A stretch of DNA of 64,000 nucleotides from Priestia abyssalis (GCF_002019595.1 NZ_KV917369.1:282458-346457); one strand, 5' to 3'. Shown: positions 18,276 to 26,515, counted from the stretch's first letter. Program-made: numbers and translations. The notes: generated by a model from the letters alone, not told the origin.

Positions 18276-19411
18276 AAATCCTCTCGTTTTTTTTCGTTTG
18301 GACGAGTCTATTTCTGCTTACCGGTTGTTGGGATCGAACGGAACTGAATGATGTCGCCCTTATAAGAGGAGTCGGTTTAGATCAAAAGGATGACAACCGA
18401 ATAGAAGTAACTGTTGAAATATCCGTTCCTCAAATGCAGATTGGTGAAGGAAGTAGCGGAGGTAGCGGCGGAGGCGGTCAAACACTAATTAGAACGGGAC
18501 AAGGAGTTACCATTGCGGATGCTTTAGAGCAGTTGAAAGAAAGAATTCCAAGAAAAGTCTTTTGGGGCCATTCAGAAGTGCTCGTGATTGGTGAGAAGCT
18601 GGCCAAAGAAGGAATTCGTGACCACATTGATTTTTTTATTCGTCATCCTGAGCCTCGGATTAGATCATATGTGTTTGTCACGAAAGGAAACGCAAAGGAT
18701 GTGATGGCCTTGCAGCCCCCTATTGAAAAAAGCTCAGCCGAAGTGCTGCGGGAATTGGCTGTATCTGAGGTGTTGATGAATGTGACGTTAATCGAGTTAC
18801 TTCAAATGTTAAAAGGAGATGCAGCAGCTCTTCCGATGATTGATCGATTGCCGCCAGAAGAGGGCCAAAATCCCTTACAAACGATTGCGTATATTAACCG
18901 TACGGCTGTTTTTAAACAGGGCAAAATGATAGACACGATTGATGATAAAGTGACGAGGGGAGTGCTTTGGCTAAGAGATGAAATCAAAGAGGCCAGCGTC
19001 ACCACAAAACCAAAAGGAGCAGATGGGTATATCTCGATGACTATTATTCGAGCGGACACGGAACTCATCCCAAAAATCAAGGGTGAAAAGTGGGAAATGA
19101 CGGTTAAAGCAGTAACAGAAGACGATGTAATTCAAAATGAAAGCAATTTAAAATTGGATAAACTACAAAATAATAAAGTGCTGGAAAAAGAGTTGGAAAA
19201 AGAGATTGAAGAACGTTTACAATTAACGATCGATCAAGTACAAAAAGAAATGAAAGCAGATATTTTCGGTTTCGCAGAGGCCTTTGAGCGAAAATACCCT
19301 AAAAAATGGAATAAAGCAAAAGATGACTGGGAGGAGATATTTCCTACGGTTGAGGTGATATTTGATATCGAGGCCCATGTTCTTAGAACGGGTGCGGGAA
19401 GCGCTCCGTAA
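18272..19411 (+). CDS. Spore germinant receptor subunit C (lipoprotein)
   Basis: The C subunit: a lipoprotein of 379 residues on the outer face of the inner spore membrane. The signal peptide ends in the lipobox LLTGC, and WDRTELND right after it is the family hallmark. A Gly/Ser-rich insert (GSSGGSGGGG) sits near residue 65. The rest holds the three-domain GerAC fold (HSEVLVIGEKLAKEG, PEPRIRSYVFVTKG) and a basic amphipathic C-terminus. It requires diacylglyceryl transfer by Lgt in most species. Its start overlaps the gerB stop. Confidence 0.95.
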   Translation: MKILSFFFVWTSLFLLTGCWDRTELNDVALIRGVGLDQKDDNRIEVTVEISVPQMQIGEGSSGGSGGGGQTLIRTGQGVTIADALEQLKERIPRKVFWGHSEVLVIGEKLAKEGIRDHIDFFIRHPEPRIRSYVFVTKGNAKDVMALQPPIEKSSAEVLRELAVSEVLMNVTLIELLQMLKGDAAALPMIDRLPPEEGQNPLQTIAYINRTAVFKQGKMIDTIDDKVTRGVLWLRDEIKEASVTTKPKGADGYISMTIIRADTELIPKIKGEKWEMTVKAVTEDDVIQNESNLKLDKLQNNKVLEKELEKEIEERLQLTIDQVQKEMKADIFGFAEAFERKYPKKWNKAKDDWEEIFPTVEVIFDIEAHVLRTGAGSAP

Positions 19412-19425
19412 TGAGGTGAAGAAAC

Positions 19426-19653
19426 TTGACTTGGTTTTTTATAATTGGCATAACGCTAGTAGTCGCTCTTATGGTTCTATATGAATGGCCAAGAATGAGT
19501 CAAAGCCAAAAAAGAGAGAAATCAGTCTTTGTCATACTGGTCACAATGGAGTGGTTACTCGCAATCCTTCTTCTTTTCTTTCCAGACTTGCCAAGCCCAG
19601 TCCAAATGCTGGAGGCTGTTTTTCAACCATTTAGTAAGGTTTTTGAGAAATAG
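19426..19653 (+). CDS. Small two-span germinant receptor D-type subunit
   Basis: The 75-residue protein has two membrane helices (FFIIGITLVVALMVLYEW and VILVTMEWLLAILLLFF) separated by a short basic loop. It begins with TTG 7 bases after GAGGTGA. Small two-helix D-subunits follow many gerA-type operons in Bacillus and are reported to modulate receptor activity. Position 14 bp after the C gene and a terminator right after it support membership in this operon. Confidence 0.8.
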   Translation: MTWFFIIGITLVVALMVLYEWPRMSQSQKREKSVFVILVTMEWLLAILLLFFPDLPSPVQMLEAVFQPFSKVFEK

Positions 19654-19739
19654 CTGTTAAAAGTATTCAATAACTCTTTATTGATGATCATATCTTCTTA
19701 AGCAAACTTTCTTCTTTCTGTTGAATAGTTATAGGAAAA

Positions 19740-19772
19740 GCAGCTAAGGCTTTCAAAAAAGACCTTGGCTGC
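19740..19772 (+). terminator. Terminator of the germinant receptor operon
   Basis: GCAGCTAAGG (19740-19749) pairs with CCTTGGCTGC (19763-19772) with one G-T pair. Only a short T-rich tail follows. Confidence 0.65.
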
Positions 19773-19827
19773 TTGGTCTCTCTTATTTTACTAATCGCAT
19801 TGTCTTTTAAATCAATATATGAAAAAT

Positions 19828-20089
19828 TCATTCCCTGTTGTTGGAAAGAAAGTCTTCCAGAGTTGCAATGGCCTGTTGTTCATCATTACCATTTGCAATT
19901 AGGGTAAGTTCTTCCCCTTTTCTAATTGCTGCAGCCATAACTCCCATAATACTTTTACATTCTACTAATCTTCCGTTTTTAGCTACCTTTATTTCGCTGT
20001 TAAAAGATGATGCTTTTTGCACAAATTCGGTAGCAGTTCGAGCTTGAAGACCATGTGGCAGCCGAACGATAACCCTTTTTTTCTATCAT
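19828..20089 (-). pseudogene. Crh/HPr-like phosphocarrier, frameshifted in a poly-A run
   Basis: The frame encodes an HPr-fold protein with the regulatory serine in CKSIMGVM. At the site where HPr has its phosphorylatable His it reads HGLQAR, with Gln as in Crh. Crh is a CcpA co-effector of carbon catabolite repression and cannot take part in PTS transfer. The N-terminal strand KRVIVRLPHG lies in a frame that has a stop immediately upstream and no start. The only starts with a ribosome site (AAGGAGAG; ATG 20089 or TTG 20095) are in the next frame. A run of seven A on the coding strand (20076-20082) separates them; six would restore MIEKRVIVRL. It is a broken gene, a sequencing error, or a slippage-dependent gene. 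Confidence 0.7.
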
Positions 20090-20099
20090 AGACAATCAT

Positions 20100-20506
20100 T
20101 CTCTCCTTCACTAATTATTTATATAATATAAGTTGTTATCTGCTTTTAAATAAAACCCACGGCAATGTCGTAGGTTTTTAGTATTGCGTCATTTACATAA
20201 TTGCTAAATCTTTTGCTTAACTAATGCTTACAAAGGAATTAGAAAATCTATTTTTCTATCTATTAATATCATGGTGAAGAGATTTCTTCATTTTTGTTAT
20301 CATTCTTGCAGAATTTACAAGATAGTCATCACTTTTAATAGGGTTTATCGAACTACTGGTTAGTCCGATTTGTTTCATGTCGGTATTATCAGAATGTTCG
20401 ATGAAAATCAAAGGTTTTTTAATAGTGAAAATCTAATGAGTGTCTAATATGAAAACACTTTTATTGGTAAGATAACAGCGATTAATACAATTAAAAAATA
20501 AATATC
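20100..20506. other. Intergenic region between the Crh-like gene and the CoA-transferase operon
   Basis: No intact gene. AAACCCACG / CGTAGGTTT near 20153-20180 forms a short hairpin. On the minus strand, a frame of about 40 codons starts near 20374 with MKQIGLTSS; it lacks a ribosome site and is not supported as a gene. A third operator-like site lies within it. Confidence 0.4.
20350..20366 (-). promoter_or_regulatory. Third GntR-type operator-like site
   Basis: On the minus strand the sequence reads GGACTAACCAGTAGTTC, matching 15 of 17 bases of the site at 20546-20562. It lies 196 bases upstream, far enough to permit DNA looping between two bound dimers. That function is inferred. Confidence 0.45.
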
Positions 20507-20535
20507 TTGACGGTTCAGATTTATCTGACTATAAT
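20507..20535 (+). promoter_or_regulatory. Sigma-A promoter of the CoA-transferase operon
   Basis: TTGACG (20507-20512), 17-base spacer, TATAAT (20530-20535). The boxes and spacing are identical to the gntR promoter at 4323-4351. Confidence 0.85.
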
Positions 20536-20545
20536 CTAGATAACT

Positions 20546-20578
20546 GGACTAACCAATAGTCCAATAGACCAATAGTCC
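20546..20578 (+). promoter_or_regulatory. Double operator downstream of the CoA-transferase promoter
   Basis: GGACTA-ACCAA-TAGTCC is a perfect inverted repeat (20546-20562). The half ACCAATAGTCC is repeated once more at 20568-20578, 16 bases further on. Placement just after the -10 box matches repression, and the similarity to the gntR operator suggests the same regulator. Confidence 0.65.
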
Positions 20579-20613
20579 GATTGTGATAAAAAGGCTTAGA
20601 CATAAGTGATCCA

Positions 20614-20689
20614 ATGTTTTTAGGTATGTGTAATGAAAGAATATACGAAAAAATAGTGGTGCAAGTTAGGCACTTAATAGAAGGAGGAA
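20614..20689 (+). pseudogene. Duplicated 5' fragment of the gntR gene
   Basis: The sequence encodes FLGMCNERIYEKIVVQVRHL, almost the same as residues 6-25 of the GntR protein at 4411 (FLGVRNERIYEKIVVQIRQL). DNA identity is about nine in ten over some 70 bases. It runs in frame into the CoA-transferase without a stop, so gene callers may add 27 false residues to that protein. The real start is ATG 20695, with AAGGAGGAAG before it, and that ribosome site lies at the end of the fragment. Confidence 0.8.
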
Positions 20690-20694
20690 GAATA

Positions 20695-21903
20695 ATGCTT
20701 AAACAAAATTATGGACCTTTAACAGGTGTTCAAATCTTAGATATATCAACGATGATTGCTGCTCCTTTCGGGGCAACCTTATTAGCAGATTTAGGAGCGG
20801 AAGTGACGAAAGTGGAGCTTCCGGGAAAAGGGGACACGCTCCGAACAGTCGGACCGTGGAAAGGAACCGAGCCTTTAAGGTGGCCGGGATTAGCCCGCAA
20901 TAAGAAATCTGTTACGTTAGATATTCGCACAGACGAAGGGCGGGAAATCTTTAAAAAGTTAATTAGTCAAGTAGACGTTTTAATTGAGAATTTCCGTCCA
21001 GGTACATTGGAAAAATGGAATTTAGGCTATGAAGAACTGAAAAAAGTGAATCCTCGATTGGTGATGGTACGTGTTTCCGGTTATGGACAAACAGGTCCAT
21101 ATCGAGAAAAAGCAGGGTTTGGAACTCCAGGTACTGCGTTTAGCGGACATACGGCTATCCAAGGCTACCCGGATCGACCGCCGGTCAGCCCTTCGTATTC
21201 TTTATTGGATTACATTACAGGTGTTTATGCGGCTTTTGCGACGGTAAGCGCTCTCTATCATCGGGAGGCAAACGATCAGCCAGAAGGACAAGTAGTGGAA
21301 ATGGGTCTGTATGAATCGCTTTTCCGTATGCTGGAGTTTTTAGTTGCTGAGTATGATCAAAACGGTAAAGTGAGAGAAAGAAGTCCTGGTCTCGCAGGCC
21401 ATTCAAGCCCGGCAGGTACATATGAGACAAAGGATGGGAAGTTTGTTGTTCTTGTTTGCAGCACAGATTCCACCTTTAACCGTCTGGCAGAAGCGATGGA
21501 AAGAACGGATATGCTAACAGATCCGCGCTATTATACGAATTCGGAACGGTTAAAGAATGATCATGAAGTGCAAGAACTTGTATCTGGTTGGATTCGTCAG
21601 CATACCCAAAAAGAATTGCAGGAAAAATTGGATTCCTTTGGTGTTCCCGTCAGCCCTATTTATACAATTGAAGACATCTTTAATGATCCTCATTACCAGG
21701 CAAGAGAAAACATCGTCGAGGTCGAGCATCCGCGTTTAGGAACGATTAAAGTACCAGGAGTTGTTCCAAAGTTTTCAAGTACACCGGGGGCTATCCGCCA
21801 CCGCGCACCGGAATTAGGGGAGCATAACGAAGAAATCTTAGGTGGAAAACTTGGTCTATCGGCAGAAGAGCTTGCTGTACTAAAAGAGAAGGGGGTTATT
21901 TAA
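20695..21903 (+). CDS. Family III (CaiB/BaiF) CoA-transferase
   Basis: Moves CoA between a donor such as succinyl-CoA and a carboxylic acid. The 402-residue protein starts at ATG 20695 and shows the family N-terminus (GPLTGVQILDISTMIAAPF), the GADVTKVE-like segment GAEVTKVELP, and the catalytic Asp in SLLDYITG. The C-terminal part holds GVPVSPIYTIEDIFNDPHY. Immediately downstream, 1 bp after the stop, is an HMG-CoA-lyase-like gene, so the acid activated here is probably a 3-hydroxy-3-methyl dicarboxylate such as 3-hydroxy-3-methylglutarate. Human SUGCT is a family III enzyme with that reaction. The donor and acceptor remain inferred. Confidence 0.9.
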   Translation: MLKQNYGPLTGVQILDISTMIAAPFGATLLADLGAEVTKVELPGKGDTLRTVGPWKGTEPLRWPGLARNKKSVTLDIRTDEGREIFKKLISQVDVLIENFRPGTLEKWNLGYEELKKVNPRLVMVRVSGYGQTGPYREKAGFGTPGTAFSGHTAIQGYPDRPPVSPSYSLLDYITGVYAAFATVSALYHREANDQPEGQVVEMGLYESLFRMLEFLVAEYDQNGKVRERSPGLAGHSSPAGTYETKDGKFVVLVCSTDSTFNRLAEAMERTDMLTDPRYYTNSERLKNDHEVQELVSGWIRQHTQKELQEKLDSFGVPVSPIYTIEDIFNDPHYQARENIVEVEHPRLGTIKVPGVVPKFSSTPGAIRHRAPELGEHNEEILGGKLGLSAEELAVLKEKGVI

Positions 21904-21904
21904 C

Positions 21905-22864
21905 ATGAGTGGATTAAAAGAGATGGTGCTGCCTTCTAAGGTTACGATCTGTGAGGTCGCGCCGCGTGATGGGTTCCAAGCAGAAACGGAGTGGATTCCG
22001 ACGGAGCAAAAAATCCGTATTGTACGTGAATTAGCGAAAACAGGTATTCAGTCGATGGAAATTACGTCCTTTGTTCATCCGAGAGCGATTCCGCAATTGA
22101 AAGACGCAGAGGAAGTAGTGAAAAGTGTTCAAGATTTAACAGGAATCAAATTCCGTGCATTAGTTCCTAACGTCAAAGGAGCACAGCGTGCCATTGACGC
22201 TGGAATTAAAAAATTAAAGCTTATGCTATCTGCAACAGATGCTCATAGCTTATCGAATGCTAACTGTCTTGTTGAGGAAGCACAAAATGGTTTTTACCCT
22301 ATTATCGAGCTGGCAGAAAAACATGGAGTCAAAGTCGGAGGTTCGATTTCTGTAGCCTTTGGATGTCCTTATGAAGGGAAAGTGCCAGTGGAGCGTATCG
22401 CTGCCATTGTCGAACGTTACACAACAATGGGAATTGATGAGATTTCATTAGCTGATACAACGGGCATGGCGAATCCTAAGCAGGTGTATGATATGTTAGG
22501 GCAATTAAAAGGAAGCTTCCCAAACATGACGTTCTCTATGCATCTTCATAATACTCGAGGAATGGCCCTTTCAAATGTCGTAGCAGCATTACAGCAGGGA
22601 ATTGTTCATTTTGACAGTTCCATTGCTGGATTAGGAGGATGCCCATATGCACCTGGCGCAACTGGAAACATTGCCACTGAAGACGTTGTTCATGCGTTAA
22701 CAGAGATGGGAGTTGAGACAGGGATTGACCTTAATAGTCTGATTAACGTAGCGAAGGATGTAAGGCAAACAATCGGCCATGACGGGGGAAGTTATATGCT
22801 TCAGGCTGGTCCATGTTCACAATTATATGCTAAACCAAAGGTTCAAGAGAAACTGGGAAGTTAA
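21905..22864 (+). CDS. Hydroxymethylglutaryl-CoA lyase-like aldolase
   Basis: Retro-Claisen/aldol lyase of the DRE-TIM (HMGL-like) family, 319 residues. It has EVAPRDGFQAE (metal-binding RD), SLADTTGMANP, metal ligands in MHLHNTRGMAL, and the catalytic-cysteine loop GLGGCPYAPGATGN. All HMG-CoA lyase landmarks are present. The products would be acetyl-CoA plus acetoacetate, or the equivalent for a related hydroxyacyl-CoA. It is tightly coupled to the CoA-transferase (1-bp gap), so the two form an activation-cleavage pair for a free acid. Leucine breakdown genes are not nearby, which supports a salvage or catabolic role distinct from leucine degradation. Confidence 0.9.
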   Translation: MSGLKEMVLPSKVTICEVAPRDGFQAETEWIPTEQKIRIVRELAKTGIQSMEITSFVHPRAIPQLKDAEEVVKSVQDLTGIKFRALVPNVKGAQRAIDAGIKKLKLMLSATDAHSLSNANCLVEEAQNGFYPIIELAEKHGVKVGGSISVAFGCPYEGKVPVERIAAIVERYTTMGIDEISLADTTGMANPKQVYDMLGQLKGSFPNMTFSMHLHNTRGMALSNVVAALQQGIVHFDSSIAGLGGCPYAPGATGNIATEDVVHALTEMGVETGIDLNSLINVAKDVRQTIGHDGGSYMLQAGPCSQLYAKPKVQEKLGS

Positions 22865-22983
22865 AATAGATTGGGATAACAGGCGGCCTTATTAGACAAA
22901 TTAAAAAAGTAGTTTTTTAGAGTTATCAAATGATGTATGAATAAAAACTCTGCTTTCAAAATTCATAAAACTAGGTGATAAAG

Positions 22984-24432
22984 ATGATAAAAACGACTGT
23001 AAGAAAATCACAACCCCATATTAATGGGGAATGGATTGTTTCAGAACGTGAAACCGTTTCTATTATAAATCCTTATTCGGGAGAAGTAATAGGTGAGCAA
23101 GTGTTAGCAACGCAAGAGGATGTTGAAAAGGCTTTAGCATCTGCTTATGAAGCTAAAAAACAAATTGCCAGTATACCTTCTCATGAACGAGCGAAGATTT
23201 TAAAACGTGCAGCTGTGTTATTAGAAGAACAGAAAGAAAGATTTGCAAAGATTATTTCTCTTGAATTAGGAAAACCGTTAAAAAATACACTTGATGAAGT
23301 ATCACGTTCTATTGAAACATTAGAATTGTCAGGTGAAGAAGCGAAGAGATTAATAGGAGAAACGTTACCCGGTGATTCTTCTGAAAGAGGAACAAAAGCG
23401 CTCGCTTCTACTTTCCGAGTACCTGTTGGTGTCGTTGCGGCCATTACACCGTTTAATGCCCCTTTGAACCTTGTATGCCATAAGGTTGGACCGGCATTTG
23501 CGGCAGGAAACAGCGTCATTTTAAAACCATCTTCTCAAACGACGTTGATTGCGACTGAACTGTTAAAATTATTGCTGGAAGCAGGGTTTCCTGAAAATGC
23601 GATCAATATGGTTCTTGGCAGACGACAAATCGCACAACAAATTGTAAAAGATGACCGCGTCAATGTGATTTCATTCACCGGTGGAGTAGTGGCTAGTACA
23701 AATATATGTGAATTAGCAGGTATGAAAAAAGTGCTTCTTGAATTAGGTGGAAATGCTTCTACTATTATTCATGATGACGCGGATTTAAAACGTGCAGCTG
23801 CTATGTGTGCGAGAACAGGATTCAGTAATTCAGGACAAAGTTGTATTTCCGTTCAAAGAATCTATGTACATCAATCCGTGGTTCCAGAGTTTACGGAACT
23901 TCTAAAAGAAGAAGTTCTAAAGCTTAAAATAGGAGATCCTTTATTGCCAGATACAGATGTCGGTACTCTAGTAGATACTAATGCAGCAAAGCGGATTATG
24001 GAATGGATCAGTGAATCGGTCAATTTAGGTGCAAAACTAATATGCGGCGGCAAGCAACATGGTGCGACAGTGGAACCGACGATACTGTTAAACCCGCCTA
24101 AGCAAAGCAAAGTCGTTTGCGAGGAGGTATTTGGACCGATTGTGAGTATCATTCCTTATGAAACAATCGAAGAAGCAATTGAAGAGACAAATGACTCTTC
24201 CTTTGGACTCCAGGCAGGATTATTTACAAATCAAATGGATTTAGCTTATAAAGTTGCCCACTCACTTGAAGTCGGTGGTGTGGTCATTAACGGAACGTCG
24301 AATTTTAGACTGGATCATTGGCCTTACGGCGGCGTGAAGAATAGTGGAATCGGGCGTGAGGGCCCTCGCTATGCAATTGAAGACATGACAGAAACAAAAA
24401 TGATTGTATTGCAACTTCCTGTTAATGAATAA
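22984..24432 (+). CDS. NAD(P)-dependent aldehyde dehydrogenase, copy 2
   Basis: Close paralogue of the enzyme at 7320: same length (482 residues), same key residues (TPFNAP, LELGG, SGQSC), the same unusual FTGGVVA loop and the same ending KMIVLQLPVNE/VSE. Divergence is spread over the gene, concentrated at third codon positions and in patches such as GRRQIAQQ instead of GGVEIGQQ. I chose ATG 22984, 6 bases after AGGTGATA as in copy 1; GTG 22975 is an alternative. It lies 119 bp after the lyase gene and probably shares its promoter. Two copies in two local catabolic operons suggest a common aldehyde intermediate or a shared origin by duplication. Confidence 0.9.
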   Translation: MIKTTVRKSQPHINGEWIVSERETVSIINPYSGEVIGEQVLATQEDVEKALASAYEAKKQIASIPSHERAKILKRAAVLLEEQKERFAKIISLELGKPLKNTLDEVSRSIETLELSGEEAKRLIGETLPGDSSERGTKALASTFRVPVGVVAAITPFNAPLNLVCHKVGPAFAAGNSVILKPSSQTTLIATELLKLLLEAGFPENAINMVLGRRQIAQQIVKDDRVNVISFTGGVVASTNICELAGMKKVLLELGGNASTIIHDDADLKRAAAMCARTGFSNSGQSCISVQRIYVHQSVVPEFTELLKEEVLKLKIGDPLLPDTDVGTLVDTNAAKRIMEWISESVNLGAKLICGGKQHGATVEPTILLNPPKQSKVVCEEVFGPIVSIIPYETIEEAIEETNDSSFGLQAGLFTNQMDLAYKVAHSLEVGGVVINGTSNFRLDHWPYGGVKNSGIGREGPRYAIEDMTETKMIVLQLPVNE

Positions 24433-24523
24433 AAGAAAAGGACAATGAACCTATCTATATCCTACAGTAGATTCAGAAGGAAATAAGATTGACTTTTAGT
24501 TAAGTACATCACGAGATACCCGA

Positions 24524-24556
24524 GCAGCCAAGGATTTTTTTAGCCTTGGCTGTTTG
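24524..24556 (+). terminator. Terminator after the CoA-transferase operon
   Basis: AGCCAAGG (24526-24533) pairs with CCTTGGCT (24544-24551) with a T-rich loop. The short tail makes it moderate in strength. Confidence 0.55.
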
Positions 24557-24821
24557 GTGTTCTACAATATCATGTGTCGTTATGCTTGATAAAAACCTTG
24601 TGTATCCTTTAGTCATTGAACAGAAAAGATGGTATTTGAAGGTGTCTTCCTTGTTTCCGATGCTTTTTGCAGTTTATGCAGGTAGGTTGTCGGATCGTGT
24701 TGGATTCCGTCTTCCCTTGGTTGCCGGTATGATTGGAACAAGTATAGCATTGCTGCTCCCCTATATGTTTAAAGATCAATTATTAGTTTTAATAGTGTCT
24801 CAATCCCCATTTGGATTATGA
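24546..24821 (+). pseudogene. N-terminal MFS transporter remnant
   Basis: The frame encodes LFAVYAGRLSDRVGFRLPLV and a following helix, the classic loop 2-3 region of MFS carriers (helices 2-4), then stops at GL. The first helix is damaged, the remaining eight or so helices are missing, and the frame starts inside a terminator hairpin. It is a relic, probably the former transporter of the CoA-transferase operon. Confidence 0.65.
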
Positions 24822-25008
24822 GGATTAAAGTATAATCTTTGTGTAAGCAATGACTAAACTTTGTTATTCCATTATTTTCATCAAATCACAAAAATCTGGA
24901 GTGTACCAGAATCAAAAATAGTTATAAGTCCAGCTGATTGGTCTCATAAAAGTGTAAAGTAATTTTCGAAGTAAAATAATACCATCAATATATTCCACTC
25001 TATTGTTC

Positions 25009-25040
25009 AATATCGTCACCTGTTCAAAGGTGGCGATATT
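25009..25040 (+). other. Leader stem-loop of the second binding-protein gene
   Basis: AATATCGTCACC (25009-25020) pairs with GGTGGCGATATT (25029-25040), with one T-G pair. No T-run follows. It is 50 bases upstream of the start codon and resembles the 298-340 hairpin before copy 1 in position, suggesting mRNA stabilisation. Confidence 0.5.
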
Positions 25041-25089
25041 AGTACAATATAACTAAGGCAAAACCTTAAAAAATAGGGGGTAAACAAAA

Positions 25090-26388
25090 ATGGCACCAAA
25101 AATGAAAAGGCTTCCATTAGTGGCAGGTATGTTATCAGCTTCACTCCTTGTATCAACAGCATGTTCGAATGATGCTTCAGAAGATAAAAAAGACAACGCT
25201 TCTGGAGGAGCAAAGGGTGATGAAGTTGTTGTTGATATGTTCCAATTTAAAGTTGAAATCGCCGATCAATTGAAAGCGTTAACAGACCAATACACAAAAG
25301 AACACCCGAATGTGACATTCAACATTCAAACAGTGGGTGGCGGAGCTGACTATGGTGCGGCATTGAAAGCTCAATTTGCATCTGGTAATGAACCGGATCT
25401 TTTCAACAATGGCGGTTACCAAGAAGCGAAAATTTGGAAAGAAAAACTGGAAGATTTATCTGATCAACCATGGGTGAAAGATGCTTATGAAACAGCATTA
25501 GAGCCAATGACAATGGATGGCAAAGTATATGGACAGCCATTGAATCTTGAGGGATACGGTTTCATTTACAATAAAGATTTATTTGAAAAAGCTGGAATCA
25601 AAGAACTTCCAAAAACATTATCAGAACTGGAAGCTGCTTCGAAAAAGCTTAAAGATGCAGGCATCACTCCATTCTCAGTAGGATATGGCGAGTGGTGGGT
25701 AATCGGTCAGCACTTGTTGAACTTAGGATTTGCTCATCAAGAGGATCCGGATGCGTTCATCAATGGTTTGAACGAAGGAAAAGCTACAATCGCAGGCAAC
25801 GAGGAATTCAATGAAGTAATAGACTTGTTAGACTTAACAGTTAAATACGGTAATAAAAATCCATTAACAACGGATTACAATACTCAAGTTACGCAGTTTG
25901 CAAGCGGTGAAACAGCCATGATGCAACAAGGTAACTGGACGCAACCGATGATTGATAAAATCAGTCCAGATATGAATATCGGATTCATTCCAATGCCAAT
26001 CAGCGATGATGCAGAAGCAAACGATAAGCTGCAAGTCGGGGTACCGAACAACTGGGTAGTTAACAAAAATGCACCTGAAGCAGATAAAGAAGCTGCAAAA
26101 GATTTCTTAAACTGGATGGTTTCTTCTGAAGCAGGTAAAAAGGCTTTAGTTGAGGATTTTAAATTCATCCCGGCGTTCAAAACAATCGAAGCGAAGGGTG
26201 TAGGCCCATTAGGTGAAGACATCGTTAAATATTCTAATGAGAACAAAACCCTTTCTTGGAACTGGTTCAAATTCCCAAATGGTGCAACACAAGAGTTTGG
26301 TGCAGCTATGCAGGCTTATGTTGGCGGTCAAACTTCAAAAGAAGAGTTATTTAAAGCGTTAGACGCAACTTGGACTAAATTAAAGTAA
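25090..26388 (+). CDS. Sugar-binding lipoprotein (family 1 solute-binding protein), copy 2
   Basis: Paralogue of the lipoprotein at 387, with 432 residues. It has the same signal peptide design (LLVSTAC lipobox), the same KVEIADQLKALTDQYTKEHP start of the mature domain and the same NKNPLTTDYNTQVTQFASGE hinge block. Unlike copy 1 it has no permease genes beside it: upstream is a decayed MFS fragment and downstream a terminator and a two-component system. It may work with the permeases of copy 1, or serve as a sensor partner for the adjacent YesM-type kinase. The substrate is unknown. Start supported by AGGGGGT 10 bases upstream. Confidence 0.88.
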   Translation: MAPKMKRLPLVAGMLSASLLVSTACSNDASEDKKDNASGGAKGDEVVVDMFQFKVEIADQLKALTDQYTKEHPNVTFNIQTVGGGADYGAALKAQFASGNEPDLFNNGGYQEAKIWKEKLEDLSDQPWVKDAYETALEPMTMDGKVYGQPLNLEGYGFIYNKDLFEKAGIKELPKTLSELEAASKKLKDAGITPFSVGYGEWWVIGQHLLNLGFAHQEDPDAFINGLNEGKATIAGNEEFNEVIDLLDLTVKYGNKNPLTTDYNTQVTQFASGETAMMQQGNWTQPMIDKISPDMNIGFIPMPISDDAEANDKLQVGVPNNWVVNKNAPEADKEAAKDFLNWMVSSEAGKKALVEDFKFIPAFKTIEAKGVGPLGEDIVKYSNENKTLSWNWFKFPNGATQEFGAAMQAYVGGQTSKEELFKALDATWTKLK

Positions 26389-26454
26389 TAACAAGGTTAA
26401 AAATAAGGTTCCAAAAGCCTGAAGAACCAGTAATCAGAACTCTCTTCTAAACGA

Positions 26455-26515
26455 GGCCTTTCGCGTTAACTTGTTGCGATAACAAGATTTAACGGAAGGG
26501 CCTTTTTTGGGATTA
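26455..26515 (+). terminator. Terminator after the second binding-protein gene
   Basis: AGGCCTTTCGCGTTAACTTGTT pairs imperfectly with AACAAG, TTAACG and AAGGGCCT to give a long stem, followed by TTTTTT. It separates the binding protein from the two-component system. Confidence 0.7.
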
